From contig NZ_JAVRIA010000005.1 of assembly GCF_031846265.1 (NCBI RefSeq), positions 181,356-245,355 of the forward strand: a stretch of DNA of 64,000 nucleotides. Reading direction: 5' to 3'. A program made the translations under genes and the position numbers. The notes under the pieces were generated by a model, which was not told the origin of the DNA, searched no databases, and saw only the letters and a list, made by a program, of their open reading frames with translations. The DNA is from Microcosmobacter mediterraneus (GTDB lineage: Bacteria; Bacteroidota; Bacteroidia; Flavobacteriales; Flavobacteriaceae). This document shows, in pieces, positions 42,697-51,613 of this stretch (position 1 is its first letter; each line of letters starts with the position of its first letter).

Positions 42697-44388
42697 TTAC
42701 AATATTACTACAAACAGACCTTCTTCTGTTTTATTAACCTTTGCTAAGCTATTTTTAGTCAAGCTTTTAATGGTTTTATCCCATTTCTTGTTAGATAAGC
42801 CAGACTGAGATTTAAGATCATTTAAATTTATAGGTGAGTAGGTTTTTAAGATGTTAAAAACCGCTTTTTCCTCATCAGTCATAGCAATAGCCTTTTTCTC
42901 TGGTTTCATTTGAGGGAAGAATAAGACTTCTTGTATAGATTGATTATTAGTTAAAAACATAATTAATCTATCCATACCAATTCCCATACCTGAAGTAGGA
43001 GGCATTCCGTATTCTAATGCTCGTAAAAAGTCAAAATCTATAAACTCAGTAGCTTCATCATCACCTTTTTGCGCCAATTTCAATTGGTGTTCAAAACGTT
43101 CGCGTTGATCGATAGGGTCGTTTAATTCAGAATAGGCATTAGCTATTTCTTTACCACAAACCATAAGCTCAAAACGTTCTGTTAACTCAGGATTTGTTCT
43201 ATGCTCTTTGCACAACGGACTCATTTCTTTAGGATAGTCTGTGATAAATGTAGGTTGTATATAGTTACCCTCGCATTTTTCGCCAAATATCTCATCGATA
43301 AGTTTGCCTTTTCCCATGGTGTCATTGACTTCGATTCCCATACCTATAGCAGCTGCTCTAATCTCATCTTCAGATTTTCCTGTAATATCAAATCCTGTAA
43401 AATGTTTAATAGAATCTGCCATAGTTACTCGAGCATAAGGCGCTTTAAAGTCTACATCATATTCGCCAAAAGTGGCTTTTGTAGTTCCGTTTACAGCAAT
43501 AGCACAATGCTGTAACAGTTGCTCACAGAAATCCATCATCCAATTGTAGTCTTTATAAGCTACGTAGATTTCCATAGCAGTAAACTCTGGATTATGAGTT
43601 CTATCCATACCTTCATTTCTAAAGTTTTTAGAAAACTCATAAACACCATCAAAACCACCTACAATGAGTCGTTTTAAGTATAATTCGTTAGCAATTCTCA
43701 TGTATAATGGAATATCTAAGCTATTATGATGTGTTATAAATGGTCGTGCTGCAGCACCACCAGGAATAGGCTGTAAAATAGGTGTTTCAACCTCAAAATA
43801 TCCAGCATCGTTAAAAAACTGACGCATGGCATTAAAAAGTTTAGTGCGTTTAACAAATACTTCTTTAACGTGAGGATTCACAGCTAAATCTGCATAACGC
43901 TGACGATATCGCATTTCGGCATCATTAAACTCATCATAGGTATTGCCATCTGCATCTTGCTTTGGTAAAGGTAATGGTTTAAGCGCTTTACTTAATAGCT
44001 TAAAATCTTTTACCATAACCGTTTTTTCACCAACTTGAGTTGTGAATAATTCACCCTCTATACCAATGAAATCACCAATATCAAGAAGCTTTTTATAGAC
44101 GTCATTGTACAAGGTTTTATCTTCTCCAATACATATTTCATCTCTGTTGAAATACACTTGAATACGACCTTCACTATCTTGCAACTCGGCAAATGAGGCC
44201 TTTCCTTGAATACGACGAGACATTAAACGACCAGCAATTACAACTTGTTTCTGGTCTTCAAATGATTCTTTAATCTGTTTTGAAGTATGATTAACAGGAA
44301 ATAAATCTGCAGGATAAGGATTGATATTTAAGGCTCTTAATTTGCCTAGCTTTTCGCGTCTTACTAATTCTTGTTCTGAAAGTTGCAT
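42697..44388 (-). CDS. lysS: Lysyl-tRNA synthetase, class II
   Basis: Charges tRNA-Lys. The 563-aa protein has an N-terminal OB-fold (about 50-150, IAGRLMSRRIQGKASFAELQ), class II motifs 1-3 (GYFEVETPILQPIPGGAAAR; FRNEGMDRTHNPEFTAMEIY; GMGIGMDRLIMF near 485) and an extra tail of about 60 residues after the usual end near 503. The tail (NLNDLKSQSGLSNKKWDKTI) resembles a small winged-helix and is seen in other Bacteroidota. A TAATTTTG -7 element lies 20 bases upstream of the ATG. Confidence 0.96.
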   Translation of the reverse strand: MQLSEQELVRREKLGKLRALNINPYPADLFPVNHTSKQIKESFEDQKQVVIAGRLMSRRIQGKASFAELQDSEGRIQVYFNRDEICIGEDKTLYNDVYKKLLDIGDFIGIEGELFTTQVGEKTVMVKDFKLLSKALKPLPLPKQDADGNTYDEFNDAEMRYRQRYADLAVNPHVKEVFVKRTKLFNAMRQFFNDAGYFEVETPILQPIPGGAAARPFITHHNSLDIPLYMRIANELYLKRLIVGGFDGVYEFSKNFRNEGMDRTHNPEFTAMEIYVAYKDYNWMMDFCEQLLQHCAIAVNGTTKATFGEYDVDFKAPYARVTMADSIKHFTGFDITGKSEDEIRAAAIGMGIEVNDTMGKGKLIDEIFGEKCEGNYIQPTFITDYPKEMSPLCKEHRTNPELTERFELMVCGKEIANAYSELNDPIDQRERFEHQLKLAQKGDDEATEFIDFDFLRALEYGMPPTSGMGIGMDRLIMFLTNNQSIQEVLFFPQMKPEKKAIAMTDEEKAVFNILKTYSPINLNDLKSQSGLSNKKWDKTIKSLTKNSLAKVNKTEEGLFVVIL

Positions 44389-44407
44389 TCGTATTCTTTT
44401 GGAACTG

Positions 44408-44415
44408 CAAAATTA
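44408..44415 (-). promoter_or_regulatory. -7 promoter element of lysS
   Basis: Minus-strand TAATTTTG matches TAnnTTTG exactly and lies 20 bases before the lysS ATG. The -33 element is not clear. Confidence 0.45.
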
Positions 44416-44445
44416 CATTATTTCAAAACATAACGAAACACCTTT

Positions 44446-45336
44446 CTAATTAGATTTAATCCTATTTAAATTTTCAATAAGGTCTTGATTGTCTGGATGC
44501 AACTTAATTGCTTTTGTAAGTGTTTTTATGGCTTTGTCTTTGTTTCCACTTATACCTAAAGTATTTGCTAAACTCATGTAAGTTCTTGGTTGATCTGAAA
44601 ACAATTTGGTGTTCAGCCTAAAGACTGTAAGGGCTTCTTCAATTTCGCCTATACCATAAAGTATGCGACCATAGGTATTGAGTTCAAACATACTAGAGAC
44701 CTTACCATCATAGCGTTTTAAAAGCTTTTTTGTTTTCTTTTGAAGTCCGTTAAGACCTTCGTTTTTTAGAATATCATTTATTTCTGAAACGATTTGATAG
44801 TTTGGTTTGTATGTATTCTTTGTAATGATATTTTCAATATCTTTTTCATAACTATCTATTGGATGCTCTACAATACGATTTACTTCTTTACCATCTTTAT
44901 AAAAAATGGCTGTTGGTACACGATGAATATTTAAACCAGCTTCATAATGCTCAGGACTTTGTTTGTACATATTTCGTTTTCTACTCAATGCTATAACAGT
45001 TAATTGATCCATACGGAAGTTTGAATCCTCTAAAACTTTAAACAATCTAGGAACTTCCTTTTTACTATCGCCACACCAAGTACCCAAAAACAGAAGAATA
45101 TTGTAATTGTTGAGACCTTTTTCCTTTAAAATTTTGATAGTGTTTGTATTGGGATCATAAGCATTATAGTTTGCTGAAAACCAGGTTTTGTAATGTTCGC
45201 CTTCAAGGCCTTTTTTGTCAATTTTCCCTAGAAGAAAAGGAGTTTCTTCATCATTGGTAATTTCATGATTTAATGTTTGTGCTGAGGATAAGATTGGAAT
45301 ATATAAAATAGTAAAAGCAATGATTATTTGTTTCAT
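44446..45336 (-). CDS. Exported thioredoxin-like protein with C-terminal TPR
   Basis: A 296-aa protein with a signal peptide (about 1-19), a thioredoxin-fold domain (about 50-175) and TPR-like helices (about 215-296; GEIEEALTVFRLNTKLFSDQ, DKAIKTLTKAIKLHPDN). The active-site segment is GTWCGDSKKEVP with only one Cys (C88; the second position is Ser91), so it is a CxxS type suited to mixed-disulfide or binding roles more than to full disulfide reduction. The cis-Pro loop RVPTAIFY is present. Partner unknown. Confidence 0.82.
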   Translation of the reverse strand: MKQIIIAFTILYIPILSSAQTLNHEITNDEETPFLLGKIDKKGLEGEHYKTWFSANYNAYDPNTNTIKILKEKGLNNYNILLFLGTWCGDSKKEVPRLFKVLEDSNFRMDQLTVIALSRKRNMYKQSPEHYEAGLNIHRVPTAIFYKDGKEVNRIVEHPIDSYEKDIENIITKNTYKPNYQIVSEINDILKNEGLNGLQKKTKKLLKRYDGKVSSMFELNTYGRILYGIGEIEEALTVFRLNTKLFSDQPRTYMSLANTLGISGNKDKAIKTLTKAIKLHPDNQDLIENLNRIKSN

Positions 45337-45368
45337 GATTGGATGTATTTAGATTAATGGTATAGAAA

Positions 45369-45398
45369 AGCCCTTTGTCATAGTTATGAAAAAGGGCT
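45369..45398 (-). terminator. Hairpin after the DUF1573 gene
   Basis: 8-bp stem AGCCCTTT (45369-45376) with AAAGGGCT (45391-45398), extended inward by TCATA/TATGA with one mismatch. On the minus strand only four T follow, so termination strength is uncertain. Confidence 0.6.
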
Positions 45399-45413
45399 AA
45401 ACATAGTTATAGT

Positions 45414-45833
45414 TTACTTTGAGGCAATAACATTACCTTTTATTTTAAGGATTTTATTTCCGCCCTCAGCATTAGATATTACGGTTATTGTTTTTGTGAA
45501 TGCACCAAGCTTTTTGGTATTGTACTTAATGTCTAAAGTTCCATCTTGTCCAGGCAAAATAGGTGCTTTAGAGTAACTTGGTACTGTACAACCACAGCTT
45601 GTTTTTACATTGGTAATTAATAATGGTGCATCACCAGTATTCGTGAAAGTGAATACACGTAATCCGTCTGAATTTTGTGTAATTGTACCATAATCTACAA
45701 TCTCGGCTTCAAAATCTATAATTGCTACTTTGGCTTTATGTTCTGCCATAGCCATATCTTGAGCATTTAAAGATCCTAAACTAAATACACTAATAAGAAT
45801 TAATGTAAGGTAAGTGTTTACTGTTCGTTTCAT
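45414..45833 (-). CDS. DUF1573 exported protein
   Basis: A 139-aa protein with a signal peptide (about 1-24) and one DUF1573 Ig-like domain. Typical residues are FTFTNTGDAPLLITNVKTSC, the CGCTVPSYSKAPILPG loop and GAFTKTITVISNAEGG. These beta-sandwich domains are common in Bacteroidota periplasmic or surface proteins; the function is not established. A hairpin follows the gene. Confidence 0.88.
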   Translation of the reverse strand: MKRTVNTYLTLILISVFSLGSLNAQDMAMAEHKAKVAIIDFEAEIVDYGTITQNSDGLRVFTFTNTGDAPLLITNVKTSCGCTVPSYSKAPILPGQDGTLDIKYNTKKLGAFTKTITVISNAEGGNKILKIKGNVIASK

Positions 45834-45943
45834 AATTAAAATTTTTATTGATTAATACTGGAGCAAACATCAATGAATTCTATAAAAAAATAACAGTAAA
45901 TAGGGTTTGAAATCGGTACTAGTACCTGGTTTGATTTTCTTAA

Positions 45944-46999
45944 CTACTTGTTAAATAGATCTTTAACTTCGTCTCTAGATTGCACATTTAACTTTCTGTA
46001 AATATTATTTGTATGTGTTTTTACAGTACTAAGACTTACAAACATAGTTTCTGCAATCTCTTTATTGGTTTTATTTTCTAAAACACAGTTTAAAATATTC
46101 TGTTCTTGCTTTGTAAGTTTTGCTTTAAGGTGGCTTGTTTCCTGAGATTGCTTTCGTTTTTTACTAATAAAAAATAAGATATTGCCAAGAATTGAAAGGG
46201 CTAATAAAGCGAAGAGTATATAGTTCCATTCAAAATCATTGGATCTATCGTTATTAGTAATTGAAAACTGATCGGAAGCTAATTCGGAGTCGTATTGCTT
46301 AGAATATTTGGTATTTGCATAATATGACGCTAAGCGATCTTGAAGTCCAATATAATAACGGTTAGATTCTAAATCCTCTAGGTAATAATCGTGTAAATCG
46401 CTACTACGATCAGATAAGAACGAATAAATGTAAAGTTCGGCTAAGGGCTCGTTGAGTTCCTTACCAAAGTCTTGTAGCTTTTTAAACCATGTTTTATCAT
46501 TAAGCCTTCTATTAGCTTCACTTCTAATTTCCGTGTAGGCAAAACGCATCTCTTCTTTAAGAGAATCTACTTTAGCAATAGTTAATGATTTAGGATTATT
46601 TGAGGTAACATCACAAAACATCTGTTTATCAAAAGTTAGTGGAAAGTGAATGGTGTCTTTATTTCTGGCAATAAAAATAATCTCCTTACTATCTTCACAA
46701 TGTCCATCAAAATGATTAGAATCTTGGTCGTCTTCTGGGCAATTATCTACATGTATTCTATATATACGTTGTTCAGGTTCTAATGCACTTCCTTCAAACT
46801 TAAAGAAACCAGTAGAATCGGCTTTAGCTTTTGCTATGATTTGTTCAGAATATACTCCAGATAATTTTCTGTAATCTTCAACAATAGATAGGTAAGCTGT
46901 ATTCTGCCATCGTTCTGCATCAACATATCCTGTAAATGAATATTGAGCAAAACTGTAGCTATTAATTAATAGTGTCAATACAACGATAACACGCTTCAT
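45944..46999 (-). CDS. Membrane-tethered LuxR-type transcription regulator
   Basis: A 351-aa protein with an unusual order: signal peptide (1-19), a predicted extracytoplasmic region of about 235 residues, one membrane helix (258-279, YILFALLALSILGNILFFIS) and a cytoplasmic tail with a LuxR helix-turn-helix (about 295-347, LTKQEQNILNCVLENKTNKE, then STVKTHTNNIYRKLNVQSRD). This suggests a one-component receptor that passes an outside signal directly to a DNA-binding domain. Early extracellular residues (SFTGYVDAERWQNTAYLSIV) look like a carboxypeptidase-regulatory-type beta domain. Target genes are unknown. Confidence 0.85.
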   Translation of the reverse strand: MKRVIVVLTLLINSYSFAQYSFTGYVDAERWQNTAYLSIVEDYRKLSGVYSEQIIAKAKADSTGFFKFEGSALEPEQRIYRIHVDNCPEDDQDSNHFDGHCEDSKEIIFIARNKDTIHFPLTFDKQMFCDVTSNNPKSLTIAKVDSLKEEMRFAYTEIRSEANRRLNDKTWFKKLQDFGKELNEPLAELYIYSFLSDRSSDLHDYYLEDLESNRYYIGLQDRLASYYANTKYSKQYDSELASDQFSITNNDRSNDFEWNYILFALLALSILGNILFFISKKRKQSQETSHLKAKLTKQEQNILNCVLENKTNKEIAETMFVSLSTVKTHTNNIYRKLNVQSRDEVKDLFNK

Positions 47000-47106
47000 A
47001 GGACTAAGCTACTATAATTTATGAGATTTAAAAACGTTTTTAGCATTTGTAACAAACTTTACAAATTATCGACTTATAGGTATCATCAATCAAATTTATA
47101 TTTACT

Positions 47107-47265
47107 ATGAGTATTTGGAGAGTATTACTTTCTATTTTTTGCCCACCTTTGGCTGTCTTAGATAAAGGTTGTGGTTCTATTATTATTGTCTTCTTACTAT
47201 GGCTTTGTGGTTGGGTTCCAGGAGTTATAGCAGCATTAGTTATTATTAATAATCCTGACAGATAA
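47107..47265 (+). CDS. YqaE/Pmp3 family small membrane protein
   Basis: A 52-aa gene below usual length cut-offs. Two membrane helices cover nearly the whole protein: the first runs from RVLLSIFCPPLAVL, the second from IIIVFLLWLCGWVPGVIAAL to the end. The CPPLAVLDKGCG turn and the GWVPGVIAALVI ending are the Pmp3/YqaE signature. The family is linked to membrane potential and salt or cold stress. It is divergent from the LuxR-type regulator, 107 bases away. A TAAA-rich stop is followed by the promoter of the next gene. Confidence 0.9.
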   Translation: MSIWRVLLSIFCPPLAVLDKGCGSIIIVFLLWLCGWVPGVIAALVIINNPDR

Positions 47266-47270
47266 AAATG

Positions 47271-47278
47271 TATCTTTG
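47271..47278 (+). promoter_or_regulatory. -7 promoter element before the 47.3-kb lipoprotein gene
   Basis: TATCTTTG, a perfect TAnnTTTG match, 33 bases before the ATG at 47312 and just after the YqaE/Pmp3 stop. It likely drives the lipoprotein-lipB pair. Confidence 0.5.
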
Positions 47279-47311
47279 TAATATTAATCTAATCATTACA
47301 TACACATTATT

Positions 47312-48097
47312 ATGAAACATATTTTATCAATATTAGCACTGCTTTTTGTATTAACAAGTTGCAATTTTACCGAAGAAATTACTTTTAAAGAGGATGGATC
47401 TGGAGAGTTTGTTATGACTTATGATATGGCAGGAGTTATGGAAAAGATGAAGGAAATGGGTATGGACAGCTCTTCTGAAGAAAAGGAACCAGAAAAGATG
47501 GATAGTATCATTTATTTTAAGGATATTTTCGAAGAACGTGCTGATAGCATTGCTAAATTATCAAAAGATGAACAACAGCGTTTAAAGGCATTGGAGAGTT
47601 TTGTAATGAAAATGCGAATGGATGAGGCTGAAGGTATCTTTGATATTGGAATTGGAACTTCTTTTGATAATTTTAATGATTTACCAGAACTTATTAAAAG
47701 ACTAGATGAAGCAAAGAATATGAATTCTCAAGGCGCAGGTCAAATGTCTCAGATTAACAATACAGCTGTGGCTAAAGCTACTGAGAATAGTTTGGAAATG
47801 GTTGATTTTAAATATGATGGTAAATCGTTTTCTAGATCTTTTAAAGATGATATTGAAAGGTCTGAGGACGATTTAAAAGCCTTAAAGGAAGAGATGGAGC
47901 AAATGGGAGAAGCTAAGGATGTTTTTGAATCTATGAGCTATACCTTGGTTTATACTTTTCCTAAAAAAATTAAATCGGTTTCTAACAACAAAGCCATTGT
48001 TGATGAAGATGGTAAAACCGTTCGTTTAAAAATGAACTTCATGGAAATGATTAAGTCGCCAGAACTTATGAATTTAGATGTCGTTTTAGAGGATTAA
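47312..48097 (+). CDS. Lipoprotein of unknown function
   Basis: A 261-aa lipoprotein with lipobox LTSC (Cys near 17). The mature part starts with a short beta segment (EEITFKEDGSGEFVMTYDMA), then a Met- and acid-rich helical region (DEAEGIFDIGIGTSFDNFND) and a C-terminal beta part (SYTLVYTFPKKIKSVSNNKA). I do not recognise a named domain; the layout is common among flavobacterial lipoproteins. lipB follows after 4 bases, so the two are co-transcribed, but no link to lipoate metabolism is visible. Confidence 0.75.
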   Translation: MKHILSILALLFVLTSCNFTEEITFKEDGSGEFVMTYDMAGVMEKMKEMGMDSSSEEKEPEKMDSIIYFKDIFEERADSIAKLSKDEQQRLKALESFVMKMRMDEAEGIFDIGIGTSFDNFNDLPELIKRLDEAKNMNSQGAGQMSQINNTAVAKATENSLEMVDFKYDGKSFSRSFKDDIERSEDDLKALKEEMEQMGEAKDVFESMSYTLVYTFPKKIKSVSNNKAIVDEDGKTVRLKMNFMEMIKSPELMNLDVVLED

Positions 48098-48101
48098 CGT
48101 A

Positions 48102-48806
48102 TTGAACAAAAAAGTACAAGTCCAAGACTTAGGACTTAAAGATTATAAGGAGACTTGGGATTACCAAGAACAGCTCTTTAAATCTATTCTTGACACAAAG
48201 ATTAAGAACAGGAGAGAAGCTGCTGGATTAGAAACAGACAATCACTTTTTATTTGTTGAGCATCCTCATGTATATACCTTAGGTAAAAGTGGTGATATTA
48301 GTAACTTGTTAGTAGATGAAGCGCAATTAAAAGCAAAACATGCTAAATTTTACAAAGTAAACAGAGGTGGTGATATTACTTATCATGGGCCTGGACAAGT
48401 TGTTGGGTATCCAATTTTAGATCTTGATAATTTTTTTACAGATATCCATAAATATCTCAGATTTCTTGAAGAGGTAATTATTAGAACACTAGCAGAATAT
48501 GATCTTATAGCAGAACGTAGTAAAGGCGAAACAGGTGTTTGGTTGGATGTAGGAACACCTTTTGCACGTAAAATTTGCGCTATGGGAGTTAGAGCAAGCC
48601 GTTGGGTTACAATGCATGGCTTTGCGCTTAATGTTAATGCAGATTTAGGGTATTTTGATTTGATGATTCCTTGCGGAATTAAAGGGAAAGCGGTCACATC
48701 ACTCAATGTTGAATTAGGTTTAGAAAAAGTTGATGAAACTGAAGTTAAGCAAAAGCTTATAAAACACTTTAGCGAACTTTTTGAAGCCGATGTAGTAAAT
48801 ATCTAA
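48102..48806 (+). CDS. lipB: Octanoyltransferase LipB
   Basis: Transfers octanoyl from acyl carrier protein to lipoyl domains, the first step of lipoate synthesis, and so supports E2 proteins such as the one at 17.8 kb. The 234-aa protein has RGGDITYHGPGQVVGYPIL (about residues 86-104), the catalytic Lys in ARKICAMGVRASRW and the Cys in MIPCGIKGKAVTSL. The start is a TTG at 48102, 4 bases after the preceding stop; no ATG fits the conserved N-terminus. Confidence 0.95.
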   Translation: MNKKVQVQDLGLKDYKETWDYQEQLFKSILDTKIKNRREAAGLETDNHFLFVEHPHVYTLGKSGDISNLLVDEAQLKAKHAKFYKVNRGGDITYHGPGQVVGYPILDLDNFFTDIHKYLRFLEEVIIRTLAEYDLIAERSKGETGVWLDVGTPFARKICAMGVRASRWVTMHGFALNVNADLGYFDLMIPCGIKGKAVTSLNVELGLEKVDETEVKQKLIKHFSELFEADVVNI

Positions 48807-48860
48807 AATAGTTGGGTAACATATCTTATTTTTCCTAACTTGTTACTAAATCGGTTATTT

Positions 48861-50447
48861 ATGAAAAGACTATTACTCTTACTCTCAGTTTTTATCTTGT
48901 TTACAATTTTAGGGTTCTCTCAGAATACATTCCACTATGTTGTAGAGTCAATTCCTTATCAAGAATTTCAAGAAGAAGATGTTATTCAATTTAATAGCGA
49001 TGATATCTATTCTAATATTATTGATATACCTTTTAATTTTAGTTTTTATACAACACAAAATATAACTGAATTTGTTATTGGTTCTAATGGTACAGTGACT
49101 TTTGATTCAGCTCTAGCAAATGAATTCCAAGAATGGAATCTTGGTTTTGACAATCCGGTTTTGTTACCTTCAGAAGATTTGCCTTATCCTGGGATTTTAG
49201 GACCTTTTCATGATATGAATAATTCGGTTTCTACCACCGGTGGAGTCTATACAGGAATAACAGGTGTTTATCCTAATAGAAAATTTTATACTGTATTTGA
49301 AGACATAGCTCAGTTTCAGTGTGAATATTTATTTTCGTCCTCACAAATAGTTATGCATGAAGACACAGGAGTAATTACAGTAAATATTAAGAGTAGACCA
49401 GTTTGTGAGGATTGGAATGGAGGATTAGCGGTTTTGGGTCTACAAGCTTCAATTAATGATGAGCTAGTTGGAATAACTGCACCAGGAAGAAATACGAGTG
49501 CTTGGGGAAGTGCTAGTGAGGCATGGCGATTTACACCAATAGATCAGTTTAATGGTTTTAATAGCATAGTTTGTGATACTGATAGTAATGGCTCTGAAGA
49601 CTTCGATATCGATGCTTATAAAGCTTTTATATCAAGTTTACTAAATGTAGATCCTGAACTAGATGTAGTTAGTGTTTTAGATTCAGAAGGGAATTCAGTT
49701 TCAGGTACAATCACCTTTGTTGAAGGCGATAATATGCCAGAAAACGAATACATTTTAGTGCTTGGAGATAATGAAGGTTTTACGATTAACTTTTCAGTAT
49801 TAGATTGTAGTGCTGATGATGATAATGATGGCTTAGTTAACAATGAAGAAGACTTAAATGGAAATGGTAATTTAAATGATGATGATACTGATGCTGATGG
49901 TATTCCTAATTATTTAGACGATGATGATGATGGTGATTTTGTACTCACTAATATTGAGTTAGTCTTTGATGATACTTTGAATAGAGGAGGCAATAGTCCA
50001 GGGTTTTTAGATACAGATGGTGATAACATTTTTAACCATTTAGATATTGATGATGATGGTGATGGAGCGTTGTCATTAGATGAAGATTATAACGGAAATG
50101 GAGATCCAACAGACGACGACATTAACAATAATGGTATACCAGATTATTTAGATAATGATGCTTTGAGTATAGATGATATTAGTATTAATTCTACTTTACT
50201 ATCTGTATATCCAAATCCGGTAAAGGATAATTTGAGTATAGAATTTGCTTCTCAGTTAAACCTTGAAGGAGAATCTTTTACGCTTAAAATTTATGACTAT
50301 TTAGGTAGAAAGATTTCACAACATGTGTCTTCTGTGAATTCTAGTTTGTTATATGTAGATATATCTTACTTAGCTTCGGGTAATTATGTAGTAGTTGTAG
50401 AAAATGATAGCTTTAGAAAAGCTAAAAAGTTTGTAAAAAAGGATTAA
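48861..50447 (+). CDS. Secreted Asp-rich protein with T9SS type A sorting domain
   Basis: A 528-aa exported protein starting at MKRLLLLLSVFILF (ATG 48861; a TTG 7 codons upstream is less likely). Signal peptide is 1-20. Residues 44-222 form a module ending EAWRFTP that resembles the one in the giant T9SS protein at 27.5 kb. A middle domain follows, then a calcium-binding TSP3-like Asp/Asn-rich stretch (about 320-430, LNDDDTDADGIPNYLDDDDD). The C-terminal sorting domain starts LLSVYPNPVKDNLSIEF (about 450). It is probably surface-exposed and calcium-dependent. The stop overlaps the 3' end of the convergent gene by 4 bases. Confidence 0.88.
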   Translation: MKRLLLLLSVFILFTILGFSQNTFHYVVESIPYQEFQEEDVIQFNSDDIYSNIIDIPFNFSFYTTQNITEFVIGSNGTVTFDSALANEFQEWNLGFDNPVLLPSEDLPYPGILGPFHDMNNSVSTTGGVYTGITGVYPNRKFYTVFEDIAQFQCEYLFSSSQIVMHEDTGVITVNIKSRPVCEDWNGGLAVLGLQASINDELVGITAPGRNTSAWGSASEAWRFTPIDQFNGFNSIVCDTDSNGSEDFDIDAYKAFISSLLNVDPELDVVSVLDSEGNSVSGTITFVEGDNMPENEYILVLGDNEGFTINFSVLDCSADDDNDGLVNNEEDLNGNGNLNDDDTDADGIPNYLDDDDDGDFVLTNIELVFDDTLNRGGNSPGFLDTDGDNIFNHLDIDDDGDGALSLDEDYNGNGDPTDDDINNNGIPDYLDNDALSIDDISINSTLLSVYPNPVKDNLSIEFASQLNLEGESFTLKIYDYLGRKISQHVSSVNSSLLYVDISYLASGNYVVVVENDSFRKAKKFVKKD

Positions 50448-51493
50448 TTTTCTTCATTAAAATAAACTTTATAATAACTCATTTTTTTGGCTTCATCATA
50501 GCCTCTTTCAAGATATTCTGCAGAAGCATCTGGCGCATCTACATCTAGTTTTATTTGGATATTAGTATCTAACTTAATTTCAGTTTTTAGTTTCTTTTTC
50601 TGTTTTTTTAAGACAACTTCTGACACATCAAACTGATTTCTAAGTATAATCTGATGCTCTTTTTCATAAGCTTTTTTATAATCTTCAAAAAGTTCCAAAA
50701 CAGTGTCTTCTTCAAAAATATGATCTTTAAATTTTGCAACATTAATAACTTCATTTTCTTTGAAAAAATCCACGGTTTTTGCTAAGAAATTCCCTTGTTT
50801 GTGTTTACCAAATTCTGGTTGTAAAACTTCTGATGAAAAGTCGCTACAAAGTTCTAAATAGTTCTTGGTGTTTTGATTAAAATCATCAGGAAATTTAATA
50901 TTTAAAAAGCTTTTTGTCCAGTAATGTGCATCATTATTATTGTGGTCTACACTTAAAATAATATTGCCTTCTTCGTCTGTTGTATTGAGTATTAAAACAC
51001 CTTTATCTATCTTTTTAGAAGAGATTCCTTTTTGCACATAGATATCATAACTATTGCCTTCTAAATGTGTTTGAAAAAAATCGCTTTTTGTTTCTATTTT
51101 GAAGATGCCAATGGCATCCGTAAAATAATCTTGATATTGGATATCTTCAAACTTACAAATGGCAACATCTCCTGTTTTTATTTGTGCAGAATTAGACTGC
51201 TCAAATAGATGTGTAACGATATGTTTTGAGGTCTCAATAAATTGAGAGTCATCATTCAAAATCTGACCTGTATAAACATTTATTTCGTTAAGATTTACAT
51301 CAGCATGGTGATTAAAACGATAGCTTTCTACAAGGCTCCCAAATGGTTTTAATAAATAGGAAAGCATTAAATGATACGTAGCTTCGTCAAAGTCTACACA
51401 TTGCTCAGAAAATACGTTTTTAGATTGATTAAATTTATTACCAACTTTATGAATTATACATTTAGAAATCGAGGCTTTTGTACGCTTAATCAT
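50444..51493 (-). CDS. Nucleoid-associated protein, NdpA family
   Basis: A 349-aa protein resembling the 37-kDa nucleoid-associated (NdpA/YejK) family. It has the start SKCIIHKVGNKFNQSKNVFS, the central SYDIYVQKGISSKKIDKGVL and the late DHIFEEDTVLELFEDYKKAY. Members bind DNA; their exact function is not established. It is cytoplasmic, with no signal peptide. It is convergent with the T9SS gene, overlapping by 4 bases, and has no obvious operon partner. Confidence 0.85.
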   Translation of the reverse strand: MIKRTKASISKCIIHKVGNKFNQSKNVFSEQCVDFDEATYHLMLSYLLKPFGSLVESYRFNHHADVNLNEINVYTGQILNDDSQFIETSKHIVTHLFEQSNSAQIKTGDVAICKFEDIQYQDYFTDAIGIFKIETKSDFFQTHLEGNSYDIYVQKGISSKKIDKGVLILNTTDEEGNIILSVDHNNNDAHYWTKSFLNIKFPDDFNQNTKNYLELCSDFSSEVLQPEFGKHKQGNFLAKTVDFFKENEVINVAKFKDHIFEEDTVLELFEDYKKAYEKEHQIILRNQFDVSEVVLKKQKKKLKTEIKLDTNIQIKLDVDAPDASAEYLERGYDEAKKMSYYKVYFNEEN

Positions 51494-51554
51494 GTGGAAT
51501 TTTTATGATAAATTTTATGGAATACAATAGTACTAAAATACAGTTGTATAACAT

Positions 51555-51580
51555 AAAAAACGCCAGAGAAAACCCTGACG
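51555..51580 (-). terminator. Terminator after the OmpA-family gene
   Basis: On the minus strand CGTCAGG pairs with TCTGGCG (two G-U pairs) around a small loop, followed by six T. The wobble pairs form only in the minus-strand transcript, fixing the direction. Confidence 0.72.
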
Positions 51581-51613
51581 CTTTTTGATTTAGGGACTTA
51601 TCGTTCTAATCGA

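Noticed and set aside
49801..50160. Asp-rich repeat (GATGATGAT-like) as a DNA repeat element
   Set aside because: It is coding: an in-frame TSP3-like calcium-binding stretch of the T9SS protein, with varied codons.
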